Part shown: positions 53,101 to 64,000 of the stretch, piece after piece | Layout of the letters: each line of letters starts with the position of its first letter | Position numbering within the stretch: position 1 is the first letter of the stretch | Source of the DNA: Gordius sp. MW1 | Taxonomy: Eukaryota; Nematomorpha; Gordioida; Gordea; Gordiidae | Reading direction: 5' to 3' | NCBI GenBank assembly: GCA_964036665.1 | Contig: OZ038533.1 | Location: 9,880,413 to 9,944,412 of the forward strand | DNA length: 64,000 bases | Notes under the pieces: generated by a model | The model's database searches: none | Seen by the model: only the letters and a program-made list of their open reading frames with translations | What the model was told of the DNA's origin: nothing | Translations under genes and position numbers: made by a program

Positions 53101-55564
53101 AAATTTTAATTTCTCTCAATCTAAAACTTCCCCCCGTGCAAAAATTCTTGTCGAGATTCTAACAAGGACATAATGCTAAGAATATTTACTAATTACTAAC
53201 TTTCAAAGATTTTTTCAGCCCCCTTTTAAAAGAATATGAAAAAAAAATTTTTTCGACCTCAAAATTTTTTTCAATTTTTTTGTTCAACCATAAACCCCTA
53301 ATGAAAGTTTTCGATATCAGAGGTGAATTCCGAAATAAAAATTTTTTTTGATCAGTCATCAGAAATTTTTTACTTTAAATCACTATCGCATGAGCTTGTT
53401 TCACAAAAACTGGAGACACGCTTAAAAAGCGATCTTGAAACAATCTAAACGCAACACGTAAATTTTTATTTCTCTCAATCTAAAACTTCCCCCCGTTCCA
53501 AAATTATTATCAAGATTCTAACAAGGACATAATGCTAAGAAAATTTACTAACTTTCAAAGATTTTTTCAGCCCCCTTTTGAATAAATATGAAAAAAAATA
53601 TTTTTTTCGACCTCAAATTTATTTTAATTTTTTTGTTCAACTATAAACCCCTCATGAAAGTTTTCGATATCAGAGGTGAATTCCGAAAACAAAAAATTTT
53701 TGATCAGTCATCAGAAATTTTTTACTTTAAATCACGATCGCATGAGCTTGTTTCACAAAAACTGGAGACACTCTTAAAAGGCGATATTGAAACAATCTAA
53801 ACGCAACACGTAAATTTTACTTTCTCTCAATCTAAAACTTCCCCCCGTGCAAAAATTATTATCAAGATTCTAACAAGGACATAATGCTAAGAATATTTAC
53901 TAACTTTCAAAGATTTTTTCAGCCCCCTTTTGAATGAATATGAAAAAAAATATTTTTTTCGACCTCAAATTTTTTTTAATTTTTTTGTTCAACTATAAAC
54001 CCCTCACGAAAGTTTTCGATGTCAGAGGTGAATTCAGGAAAAAAAATTTTTTGATATGTCATCAGAAATTTTTAACTTTAAATCACGATCGCATGAGCTT
54101 GTTTCACAAAAACTGGAGACACTCTTAAAAGGCGATATTGAAACAATCTAAACGCAACACTTAAATTTTAATTTCTCTCAATCTAAAACTTCTCCCCGTG
54201 CAAAAATTCTTATCGAGATTCTAACAAATACATAATGCTAAGAATATTTACTAACTTTCTAAGATTTTTTCAGCCCCCTTTCGAAAGAATATGAAAAAAA
54301 AATTTTTCAATTTTTTTGTTAAACCATAAGCCCCTCATGAAAGTTTTCGATATCAGAATTGAATTCCGAAAAAAAAAAAATTTTATCAGTCATCAGAAAT
54401 TTTAGACTTTAAATCACGATCGCATGAGCTTGTTTCACAAAAACTGGAGACACGCTTAAAAAGCGATATTGAAACAATCTAAACGCAACACGTAAATTTT
54501 AATTTCTCTCTAAAACTTCCCCCCGTGCAAAAATTCTTATCGAGATTCTAACAAGGACATAATGCTAAGAATATTTACTAACTTTCAAAGATTTTTTCAG
54601 CCCCCTTTTAAGTGAATATGAAAAAAAATATTTTTTTCGACCTCAAAATATTTTCAATTTTTTTCAACCATAAACCCCTCATGAAAGTTTTCGATATCAG
54701 AGGTGAATTCCGAAAAAAAAAATTTTTTGATCAGTCATCAGAAATTTTTAACTATAAATCACGATCGCATGAGCTTGTTTCACAAAAACTGGAGACACGC
54801 TTAAAAAGCGATATTGAAACAATCTAAACGCAACACGTAAATTTTACTTTCTCTCAATCTAAAACTTCCCCCCGTGCAAAAATTCTTATCGAGATTCTAA
54901 CAAGGACATAATGGTAAGAATATTTACAAACTTTCAAAGATTTTTTCAGCCCCCTTTTGAATGAATATGAAAAAAAATATTTTTTTCGACCTCAATTTTT
55001 TTTCAACCATAAACTTCTCATGTTTTCGATATCAGAGGTGAATTCCGAAAAAAAATTTTTTTTGATAAGTCATCAGAAATTTTTAACTATAAATCACGAT
55101 CGCATGAGCTTGTTTCACAAAAACTGGAGACACTCTTATAAGGCGATATTGAAACAATCTAAACGCAACACGTAAATTTTAATTTCTCTCAATCTAAAAC
55201 TTCCCCCCGTGCAAAAATTCTTATCGAGATTCTAACAAGGACATAATGCTAAGAATATTTACTAACTTTCGAAGATTTTTTCAGCCCCCTTTTGAATGAA
55301 TATGAAAAAAAATATTTTTTTCGACCTCAAATTTTTTTTAATTTTTTTGTTCAACTATAAACCCCTCATGAAAGTTTTCGATGTCAGAGGTGAATTCAGG
55401 GAAAAAAAAATTTTGATATGTCATCAGAAATTTTTAACTTTAAATCACGATCGCATGAGCTTGTTTCACAAAAACTGGAGACACTCTTATAAGGCGATAT
55501 TGAAACAATCTAAACGCAACACGTAAATTTTAATTTCTCTCAATCTAAAACTTCCCCCCGTGCA
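50129..55564 (+). repeat. Mosaic of copied super-unit segments
   Basis: An A2 monomer (50242) is followed by 50593-53343, which repeats 46972-49722 at an offset of 3,621 bp. At 53344 the copy lacks the 49723 deletion joint and continues like 26000-26200. From about 53934 it repeats 50944-52150 at an offset of 2,990 bp, and the hybrid D plus A2 pair at 54957-55564 repeats 49903-50510 at an offset of 5,054 bp. Only A/T tract lengths and single substitutions distinguish the copies. Confidence 0.88.
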
Positions 55565-58500
55565 AAAATTCTTATCGAGATTCTAACAAGGACATAATGC
55601 TAAGAATATTTACTAAGTACTAACTTTCAAAAATTTTTTCAGCCCACTTTTAAAAGAATATGAAAAAAAAATTTTTTCGACCTCAAAATTTTTTTCAATT
55701 TTTTTGTTCAACCATAAACCCCTAATGAAAGTTTTCGATATCAGAGGTGAATTCCGAAAAAAAAATTTTTTTGATATGTCTTCAGAAATTTTTAACTTTA
55801 AATCACGATCGCATGAGCTTGTTTTACAAAAACTGGAGACACGCTTAAAAAGCGATATTGAAACAATCTAAACGCAACACGTAAATTTTAATTTCTCTCT
55901 AAAACTTCCCCCCGTGCAAAAATTCTTATCGAGATTCTAACAAGGAAAAAATATTTTTTTCGATTGTAAATTTTTTCAATTTTTTTGTTCAACCATAAAC
56001 CCCTCATGAAAGTTTTCGATATCAGAGGTTTCCGAAAAAAAAATTTTTTGATCAGTCATCAGAAATTTTTAACTATAAATCACGATCGCATGAGCTTGTT
56101 TCACAAAAAATGGAGGCACGCTTAAAAAGCGATATTGAAAGAATCTAAACGCAACACGCAAATTTTAATTTCTCTCAATCTAAACTTCCCCCCGTGCAAA
56201 AATTCTTATTGAGATTCTAACAAGGACATAATGCTAAGAATATTTACTAACTTTCAAAGATTTTTTCAGCCCCCTTTCGAAAGAATATGAAAAAAATATT
56301 TTTTTCGATTGAAAATTTTTTCAATTTTTTTGTTCAACCATAAACCCCTCATGAAAGTTTTCGATATCAGGGGTGAATTCCGAAAAAAAAAATTTTTTTG
56401 ATCTGTCATCAGAAATTTTTTACTTTAAATCACGATCGCATGAGCTTGTTTCACAAAAACTGGAGACACGCTTAAAAAGCGATATTGAAACAATCTATAC
56501 TCAACACGTAAATTTTAATTTCTCTCAATCTAAAACTTCCCCCCGTCCAAAAATTATTATCGAGATTCTAACAAGGACATAATGCTAAGAATATTTACTA
56601 ACTTTCAAAGATTTTTTCAGCCCCCTTTTGAATGAATATGAAAAAGAATATATTTTCCGACCTCAAATTTTTTTCAATTTTTTTGTTCAACTATAAACCC
56701 CTCATGAAAGTTTTCGATATCAGAGGTGAATTCCAGAAAAAAAAAATTTTTTGATATGTCATCAGAAATTTTTTACTTTAAATCACGATCGCATGAGCTT
56801 GTTTTACAAAAACTGGAGACACGCTTAAAAAGCGATATTGAAACAATCTAAACGCAACACTTAAATTTTCATTTCTCTCAATCTAAAACTTCCCCCCGTG
56901 CAAAATTTCTTATAGAGAGGACATAATGCTAAGAATATTTACTAACTTTCAAAGATTTTTTCAGCCCCCTTTTGAGTGAGTATGAAGAAAAATATTTTTT
57001 TCGATCTCAAATTTTGTCAATTTTTTTGTTCAACCATAAACCCCTCATGAAAGTTTTCGATATCAGAGGTGAATTCAGAAAAAAAAACTTTTTTTGATCA
57101 GTCATCAGAAATTTTTTACTTTAAATCACTATCGCATGAGCTTGTTTAACAAAAACTGGAGACACGCTTAAAACGCGATATTGAAACATCTAAACGCAAC
57201 ACGTAAATTTTAATTTCTCTCAATCTAAAACTTCCCCCCGTTCAAAAATTATTATCGAGATTCTAACCAGGACATAATGCTAAGAATATTTACTAACTTT
57301 CAAAGATCTTTTGAGCCCCCTTTTGAATGAATATGAAAAAAAATATTTTTTTCGACCTCAAATTTTTTTCAATTTTTTTGTTCAACTATAAACCCCTCAT
57401 GAAAGTTTTCGATATCAGAGGTGAATTCCGAAAATTAAAATTTTTTGATCAGTCATCAGAAACTTTTAACTTTAAATCACGATCGCATGAACTTGTTTCA
57501 CAAAAACTGGAGACACGCTTAAAAAGCGATATTGAAACAATCTAAACGCAACAATTAAAATTTAATTTCTCTCAATCTAAAACATCCCCCCGTGCAAAAA
57601 TTCTTGTCGAGATTCTAACAAGGACATAATGCTAAGAATATTTACAAACTTTCAAAGATTTTTTCAGCCCCCTTTCGAAAGAATATGAAAAAAATCTTTT
57701 TTTCGATTTCAATTTTTTTGTTCAACCATAAACCCCTCATGAAAGTTTTCGATATCAGAGGTGAATTCCGAAAAAAAAAATTTTTTGATCAGTCCTCAGA
57801 AATTTTTAACTATAAATCACGATCGCATGAGCTTGTTTTACAAAAACTGGAGACACGCTTAAAAAGCGATATTGAAACAATATAAACGCAACACTTAAAT
57901 TTTCATTTCTCTCAATCTAAAACTTCCCCCCGTGCAAAATTTCTTATAGAGAGGACATAATGCTAAGGATATTTACTAACTTTCAAAGATTTTTTCATCC
58001 CCCTTTTGAGTGAGTATGAAGAAAAATATTTTTTTCGATCTCAAATTTTGTCAATTTTTTTGTTCAACCATAAACCCCTCATGAAAGTTTTCGATATCAG
58101 AGGTGAATTCGGAAAAAAAAATTTTTTTGATCAGTCATCAGAAATTTTTTACTTTAAATCACGATCGCATGAGCTTGTTTCACACAAACTGGAGACACGC
58201 TTAAAAAGCGATATTGAGACAATCTAAACGCAACACTTAAATTTTCATTGCTCTCAATCTAAAACTTCCATCCGTGCAAAATTTCTTATAGAGAGGACAT
58301 AATGCTAAGAATATTTACTAACTTTCAAAGATTTTTTCAGCCCCCTTTTGAGTGAGTATGAAGAAAAATATTTTTTTCGATCTCAAATTTTGTCAATTTT
58401 TTTGTTCAACCATAAACCCCTCATGAAAGTTTTCGATATCAGAGGTGAAAAAAAAAATTTTTTTGATCTGTCATCAGAAATTTTTTACTTTAAATCACGA

Positions 58501-58876
58501 TCGCATGAGCTTGTTTCACACAAACTGGAGACACGCTTAAAAAGCGATATTGAAACAATCTAAACGCAACACTTAAATTTTAATTTCTCTCAATCTAAAA
58601 CTTCCCCCCGTGCAAAAATTCTTATAGAGAGGACATAATGCTAAGAATATTTACTAACTTTCAAAGATTTTTTCAGCCCCCTTTTGAATGAATATGAAAA
58701 AAAATATTTTTTTCGACCTCAAATTTTTTTCAATTTTTTTGTTCAACTATAAACCCCTCATGAAAGTTTTCGATATCAGAGGTGAATTGCGAAAATTAAA
58801 ATTTTTTTGATCAGTCATCAGAAATTTTTAACTTTAAATCACGATCGCATGAGCTTGTTTCACAAAAACTGGAGAC
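55565..58876 (+). repeat. Divergent monomers next to the inversion
   Basis: About ten monomers with variants that are rare or absent elsewhere: a deletion joint near 55945 (AACAAGG to AAAAAATATTT), GATTGAAAATTTT near 56305, TGAGTGAGTATGAAG at 56973, 58007 and 58349, CACACAAACTGG near 58182 and 58519, ATCTGTCATC, and a monomer with GAATTC lost near 58445. Starts near 56971 and 58005 are 1,034 bp apart and 58006 and 58348 are 342 bp apart, so local duplication has occurred here too. Confidence 0.82.
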
Positions 58877-59063
58877 ACGCTAAAAAGCGATATTGAAACA
58901 ATCTAAACGCAACACGTAAATTTTACTTTCTCTCAATCTAAAACTTCCCCCCGTGTCCTTGTAGAATCTCGATAAGAATTTTTGCACGGGGGGAAGTTTT
59001 AGATTGAGAGAAAGTAAAATTTACGTGTTGCGTTTAGATTGTTTCAATATCGCTTTTTAGCGT
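58877..59063. repeat. Inverted repeat: array orientation switch
   Basis: Left arm 58877-58955 and right arm 58985-59063 are perfect reverse complements over 79 bp, separated by a 29-bp spacer (58956-58984). The forward monomer stops after CCCCCCGTG; the next bases, TGTCCTTG, belong to the reverse complement of GGACA. The joint therefore shares a 2-bp TG overlap. The spacer is the reverse complement of a CAAAAATTCTTATCGAG segment with the uncommon TTCTACAAGG variant (also at 12200). Both arms have CGCTAAAAAGCG, one T shorter than the usual CGCTTAAAAAGCG. Confidence 0.95.
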
Positions 59064-60381
59064 TGAAACAAGCTCATGCGATCGTGATTTATAGTTAAAA
59101 ATTTCTGATGACTGATCAAAAAAATTTTTTTTTCGGAATTCACCTCTGATATCGAAAACTTTCATGAGGGGTTTATGGTTGAAAAAAATTGAAAATATTT
59201 TGAGGTCGAAAAAAATATTTTTTTTCATATTCATTCAAAAGGGGGCTGAAAAAATCTTTGAAAGTTAGTAAATATTCTTAGCATTATGTCCTTGTTAGAA
59301 TCTCGATAAGAATTTTTGCACGGGGGCAAGTTTTAGATTGAGAGAAATTAAAATTTACGTGTTGCGTTTAGATTGTTTCAATATCGCCTTTTAAGAGTGT
59401 CTCCAGTTTTTGTGAAACAAGCTCATGCGATCGTAATTTAAAGTAAAAAATTTCTGATGACTGATCAAAAAATTTTTTTTTATGGAATTCACCTCAACTT
59501 TCATGAGGGGTTAATAGTTGAACAAAAAAATTGAAAAAAATTTGAGGTGGAAAAAAATATTTTTTTTCATATTCATTCAAAAGGGGGCTAAAAAAATCTT
59601 TGAAAGTTAGTAAATATTCTTAGCATTATGTCCTTGTTAGAATCTCGATAAGAATGTTTGCACGGGGGGAAGTTTTAGATTGAGAGAAAGTAAAATTTAC
59701 GTGTTGCGTTTAGATTGTTTCAATATCGCTTTTTAAGCGTGTCTCCAGTTTTTGTGAAACAAGCTCATGCGATCGTGATTTATAGTTAAAAATTTCTGAT
59801 GACTGATCAAAAAATTTTTTTTTTCGGAATTCACCTCTGATATCGAAAACTTTCATGAGGGGTTTATGGTTGAAAAAAATTGAAAATATTTTGAGGTCGA
59901 AAAAAATATTTTTTTTCATATTCATTCAAAAGGGGGCTGAAAAAATCTTTGAAAGTTAGTAAATATTCTTAGCATTATGTCCTTGTTAGAATCTCGATAA
60001 GAATTTTTGCACGGGGGCAAGTTTTAGATTGAGAGAAATTAAAATTTACGTGTTGCGTTTAGATTGTTTCAATATCGCCTTTTAAGAGTGTCTCCAGTTT
60101 TTGTGAAACAAGCTCATGCGATCGTAATTTAAAGTAAAAAATTTCTGATGACTGATCAAAAAATTTTTTTTTTCGGAATTCACCTCTGATATCGAAAACT
60201 TTCATGAGGGGTTTATAGTTGAACAAAAAAATTGAAAAAAATTTGAGGTCGAAAAAAATATTTTTTTTCATGTTCATTCAAAAGGGGGCTGAAAAAATCT
60301 TTGAAAGTTAGTAAATATTCTTAGCATTATTGAAAGTTAGTAAATATTCTTACCATTATGTCCTCTAGAATAAGAATTTTT
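58985..60381 (-). repeat. Dimer HOR in the inverted array (about 691 bp)
   Basis: Two dimers, 58985-59660 and 59661-60381. The marker CGGGGGCAAG is at 59321 and 60012, 691 bp apart; CGATCGTAATTTAAAG and CGCCTTTTAAGAG also recur at this spacing. The first dimer has a 19-bp-class deletion next to the inversion (TAGCGTTGAAACAAGC) and an 11-bp loss near 59490 (CACCTCAACTTTC). The second contains the 29-bp duplication near 60310-60360. Confidence 0.82.
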
Positions 60382-63300
60382 CACGGGGGGAAGTTTTAGA
60401 TTGAGAGAAATTAAACTTTACGTGTTGCGTTTAGATTGTTTCAATATCGCTTTTTAAGCGTGTCTCCAGTTTTTGTGAAACAAGCTCATGCGATCGTGAT
60501 TTATAGTTAAAAATTTCTGATGACTGATCAAAAAAATTTTTTTTTCGGAATTCACCTCTGATATCGAAAACTTTCATGAGGGATTTATGGTTGAAAAAAA
60601 TTGAAAATATTTTGAGGACGAAAAAAATATTTTTTTCATATTCTTTCAAAAGGGGGCTGAAAAAATCTTTGAAAGTTAGTAAATATTCTTAGCAGTATGT
60701 CCTCTCGATAACAATTTCTCACGGGGGGAAGTTTTAGATTGAGAGAAATTAAAATATACGTGTTGCGTTTAGATTGTTTTCAATATCGCTTTTTAACCGT
60801 GTTTCCAGTTTTTGTGAAACAAGCTCATGCGATCGTGATTTATAGTTAAAAATTTCTGATGACTGATCAAAAAAAATTTTTTTTCGGAATTCACCTCTGA
60901 TATCGAAAACTTTCATGAGGGATTTATGGTTGAAAAAAATTGAAAATATTTTGAGGACGAAAAAAATATTTTTTTCATATTCTTTCAAAAGGGGGCTGAA
61001 AAAATCTTTGAAAGTTAGTAAATATTCTTAGCATTATGTCCTTGTTAGAATCTCGATAAGAATTTTTGCACGGGGGGAAGTTTTAGATTGGGAGAAAGTA
61101 AAATTTACGTGTTGCATTTAGATTGTTTCAATATCGCTTTTTAAGCGTGTCTCCAGTTTTTGTGAAACAAGCTCATTCGATCGTGATTTATAGTTAAAAA
61201 TTTCTGATGACTTAACAAATATTTTTTTTTTTGGAATTCACCTCTCATATCGAAAACTTTCATGAGGGGTTTATGGTTGAAAAAAATTTGAGGTCGAAAA
61301 AAATATTTTTTTTCATATTCATTCAAAAGGGGCTGAAAAAATCTTTGAAAGTTAGTAAATATTCTTAGCATTATTGAAAGTTAGTAAATATTCTTACCAT
61401 TGTGTCCTCTCGATTAGAATTTCTCACGGGGGGAAGTTTTAGATTGAGAGAAATTAAAATTTACGTGTTGCGAGATTGTTTCAATATCGCTTTTTAAGCG
61501 TGTCTCCAGTTTTTGTGAAACAAGCTCATGCGATCGTGATTTATAGTTAAAAATTTCTTATGACTGATAAAAAAACTTTCTTTTTCGGAATTCACCTCTG
61601 ATATCGAAAACTTTCATGAGGGGTTTATGGTTGAACAAAAAAATTGAAAAAATTTTCAATCGAAAAAAATATTTTTTTCATATTCTTTCGAAAGGGGGCT
61701 GAAAAAATCTTTGAAAGTTAGTAAATATTCTTAGCATTATGTCCTTGTTAGAATCTCGATAATAATTTTTGAACGGAGGGAAGTTTTAGATTGAGAGAAA
61801 TTAAAATTTACGTGTTGCGTTTAGATTGTTTCAATATCGCTTTTTAAACGTGTCTCTCCAGTTTTTGTGAAACAAGCTTATGCGATCGTGATTTAAAGTA
61901 AAAAATTTCTGATGACTGATCAAAAAAATTTTTTTTTTCTGAATTCACCTCTGATATCAAAAACTTTCATGAGCGGTTTATGGTTGAAAAAAATTGAAAA
62001 TATTTTGAGGTTGAAAAAAATATTTTTTTTCATATTCTTTCAAAAGGGGGCTGAAAAAATCATTGAAAGTTAGTAAATATTCTTACCATTATGTCCTCTC
62101 GATAAGAATTTCTCACGGGGGGAAGTTTTAGATTGAGAGAAATTAAAATATACGTGTTGCGTTTAGATTGTTTTCAATATCGCTTTTTAAGCGTGTTTCC
62201 AGTTTTTGTGAAACAAGCTCATGCGATCGTGATTTATAGTTAAAAATTTCTGATGACTGATCAAAAAATTTTTTTTTCGGAATTCACCTCTGATATCGAA
62301 AACTTTCATGAGGGGTTTATGGTTGAAAAAAATTGAAAATATTTTGAGGACGAAAAAAATATTTTTTTCATATTCTTTCAAAAGGGGGCTGAAAAAATCT
62401 TTGAAAGTTAGTAAATATTCTTAGCATTATGTCCTTGTTAGAATCTCGATAAGAATTTTTGCACGGGGGGAAGTTTTAGATTGAGAGAAAGTAAAATTTA
62501 CGTGTTGCGTTTAGATTGTTTCAATATCGCCTTTTAAGAGCGTCTCCAGTTTTTGTGAAACAAGCTCATGCGATCGTGATTTAAAGTTAAAAATTTCTGA
62601 TGACTGATCAAAAATTTTTTTTTTTCGGAATTCACCTCTGATATCGAAAACTTTCATGAGAGGTTTATGGTTGAACAAAAAAATTGAAAAAATTTTCAAT
62701 CCATAAAAATATTTTTTTCATATTCTTTCGAAAGGGGGCTGAAAAAATCTTTGAAAGTTAGTAAATATTCTTAGCATTATGTCCTTGTTAGAATCTCGAT
62801 AAGAATTTTTGCACGGGGGGAAGTTTTAGATTGAGAGAAATTAAAATCTAGGTGTTGCGTTTAGATTGTTTCAATATCGCCTTTTAAGAGTATCTCCAGT
62901 TTTTGTGAAACAAGCTCTTGCGATCGTGATTTAAAGTTAAAAATTTCTGATGACTGATCAAAAAATTTTTTTTTCGGAATTCACCTCTGATATCGAAAAC
63001 TTTCATGAGGGGTTTATGGTTGAAAAAAATTGAAAATATTTTGAGGTCGAAAAAAATATTTTTTTTCATATTCATTCAAAAGGGGGCTGAAAAAATCTTT
63101 TAAAGTTAGTAAATATTCTTAGCATTATGTCCTTGTTAGAATCTCGATAAGAATTTTTGCACGGGAAGAAGTTTTAGATTGAGAGAAATTAAAATTTAGG
63201 TGTTGCGTTTAGATTGTTTCAATATCGCTTTTTAAGCGTGTCTCTCCAGTTTTTGTGAAACAAGCTCATGCGATCGTGATTTAAAGTAAAAAATTTCTGA

Positions 63301-64000
63301 TGATTGATCAAAAAAATTTTTTTTTTCTGAATTCACCTCTGATATCGAAAACTTTCATGAGCGGTTTATGGTTGAAAAAAATTGAAAATATTTTGAGGTT
63401 GAAAAAAATATTTTTTTTCATATTCTTTCAAAAGGGGGCTGAAAAAATCATTGAAAGTTAGTAAATATTCTTACCATTATGTCCTCTCGATAAGAATTTC
63501 TCACGGGGGGAAGTTTTAAATTGAGAGAAATTAAAATTTACGTGTTGCGTTTAGATTGTTTCAATATCGCTTTTTAAGCGTGTCTCCAGTTTTTGTGAAA
63601 CAAGCTCATGCGATCGTGATTTATAGTTAAAAATTTCTGATGACTTATCAAAAAAATTTTTTTTTCGGAATTCACCTCTGATATCGAAAACTTTCATGAG
63701 AAGTTTATGGTTGAAAAAAATTTGAGGTCGAAAAAAATATTTTTTTTCATATTCATTCAAAAGGGGGCTGAAAAAATCTTTGAAAGTTAGTAAATATTCT
63801 TAGCATTATGTCCTTGTTAGAATCTCGATAAGAATTTTTGCACGGGGGGAAGTTTTAGATTGAGAGAAAGTAAAATTTACGTGTTGCGTTTAGATCGTTT
63901 CAATATCGCTTTTTAAGCGTGTTTCCAGTTTTTGTGAAACAAGCTCATGCGATCGTGATTTATAGTTAAAAATTTCTGATGACTTATCAAAAAAATTTTT
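60382..64000 (-). repeat. Inverted array, partial 1.39-kb periodicity
   Basis: The marker TGTCTCTCCAG with GAGCGGTTTATGG and AATCATTGAAAG occurs at 61851 and 63239 (1,388 bp apart). AAAATATACG with TTGAGGACG occurs at 60751 and 62145 (1,394 bp apart). The monomers between the pairs do not all correspond, so this is a partly eroded four-monomer unit at best. The block runs out of the window. Confidence 0.7.

Larger units (their letters stand above)
1..58955 (+). repeat. Satellite array, forward-oriented monomers
   Basis: Head-to-tail tandem monomers fill the whole interval with no unique sequence between them. Landmarks recur in the same order in each full-length monomer: an A-tract/T-tract palindrome after AATATG, the EcoRV site in TTTCGATATCAG, the EcoRI site in GGTGAATTCCG, an A(n)T(n) tract, GATCAGTCATCAG or GATATGTCATCAG, the PvuI site in CACGATCGCATGAG, GTTTCACAAAAACTGGAGAC, TTCCCCCCGTG, and TACTAAC followed by TTTTTTCAG. 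Spacing between identical landmarks is 351, 351, 328, 353 bp and so on. Variants differ by block indels (types A to G below), A/T tract length and scattered substitutions. The array begins before base 1, since the first bases lie mid-monomer. No gene is seen in it. Confidence 0.98.
58956..64000 (-). repeat. Satellite array, inverted monomers
   Basis: The same monomer family runs in the opposite direction to the window end, about 15 monomers. The reverse-complement landmarks appear in reverse order: CACGGGGGGAAG, GTCTCCAGTTTTTGTG, CTCATGCGATCGTG, CTGATGACTGATC, GGAATTCACC, GATATCGAAAAC, CTGAAAAAATC and GTTAGTAAATATTC. Several monomers here carry variants that are rare on the forward side, such as a shortened TCTCACGGGG segment and a TTGTTTTCAATATCGC tail. 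The closest forward matches are around 12.4-16 kb. The array is cut by the window end mid-monomer. No coding or RNA gene is seen. Confidence 0.97.

Noticed and set aside
58951-58995. CENP-B box in the CACGGGG region
   Set aside because: I aligned the CGGG core of the reverse strand to the NTTCGNNNNANNCGGGN pattern. The TTCG and central A positions do not match.
58877-59063. Transposon terminal inverted repeats
   Set aside because: The arms are ordinary satellite sequence, the spacer is 29 bp of satellite, and there is no target-site duplication or transposase.
1-64000. More than 80 open frames of 60-114 codons with near-identical products (for example beginning MNMKKNIFFDLK or MNEYEKKYFF)
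   Set aside because: They are translations of the repeating monomer. The frame breaks whenever an A- or T-tract changes length by one base, different monomers give different C-termini from the same DNA, and there is no upstream or downstream gene context. The composition (K, F, I, N rich) follows from the A/T tracts.
1-64000. CRISPR array
   Set aside because: The repeats are 238-353 bp, contiguous, and have no unique spacers.
1-64000. tRNA, rRNA or telomeric repeats
   Set aside because: No cloverleaf-compatible segment, no rRNA-like sequence and no short telomere-type repeat was seen on either strand.
1-64000. Firm species or satellite-family name
   Set aside because: Length, A+T content and the EcoRI site suit several insect satellites, such as the roughly 360-bp Tribolium family, but I cannot confirm a sequence match without a database search.

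Overview
The window is satellite DNA from end to end. It holds one family of AT-rich (roughly 70% A+T by eye) tandem monomers, about 185-190 of them as estimated from their spacing. I see no protein-coding gene, rRNA, tRNA, transposon or unique sequence anywhere in the 64 kb. The full-length monomer is about 351 bp; structural variants run from 238 to 353 bp. Uninterrupted, hierarchically ordered satellite of this kind points to a eukaryotic chromosome, most likely (peri)centromeric heterochromatin. Monomer length, base composition and one EcoRI site per monomer would suit an insect such as a beetle, but I cannot identify the species from sequence alone.

Layout. From 1 to 58955 all monomers run in one direction (called + here); from 58956 to 64000 all run the opposite way. 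1-2906 is a four-monomer higher-order repeat (HOR; B-A1-A2-A3, about 1,382 bp). 2557-7017 is a variable block that reappears in altered form at 17152-21570. 7160-8477 is a 660-bp dimer HOR. 8478-11925 changes from the four-monomer HOR to a three-monomer HOR of 1,030 bp. 11926-14502 is an irregular block with deletions. 14503-32315 and 32316-50128 are two tandem copies of a 17,813-bp super-unit that are almost identical. Inside each copy are smaller duplications of 1,275 bp and about 5.6-5.9 kb. 50129-55560 is built from further copies of pieces of that super-unit (offsets 3,621, 2,990 and 5,054 bp). 55561-58876 holds more divergent monomers leading to an inversion point. 58877-59063 is a head-to-head inversion with two perfect 79-bp arms around a 29-bp spacer. 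59064-64000 is the inverted array with its own dimer structure.

The history that can be read from the sequence is repeated unequal exchange: hybrid monomers at duplication joints, HORs that lose or gain one monomer, and long blocks copied over 3-40 kb. Each monomer also carries several 6-bp palindromes (EcoRI, EcoRV, PvuI and often BclI sites), long A/T tracts, and a TACTAAC-polyT-CAG string that looks like a 3' splice site. A subset also has GTAAG 36 bp upstream. Short open frames of 60-114 codons recur only because the monomer recurs, and are not annotated as genes.
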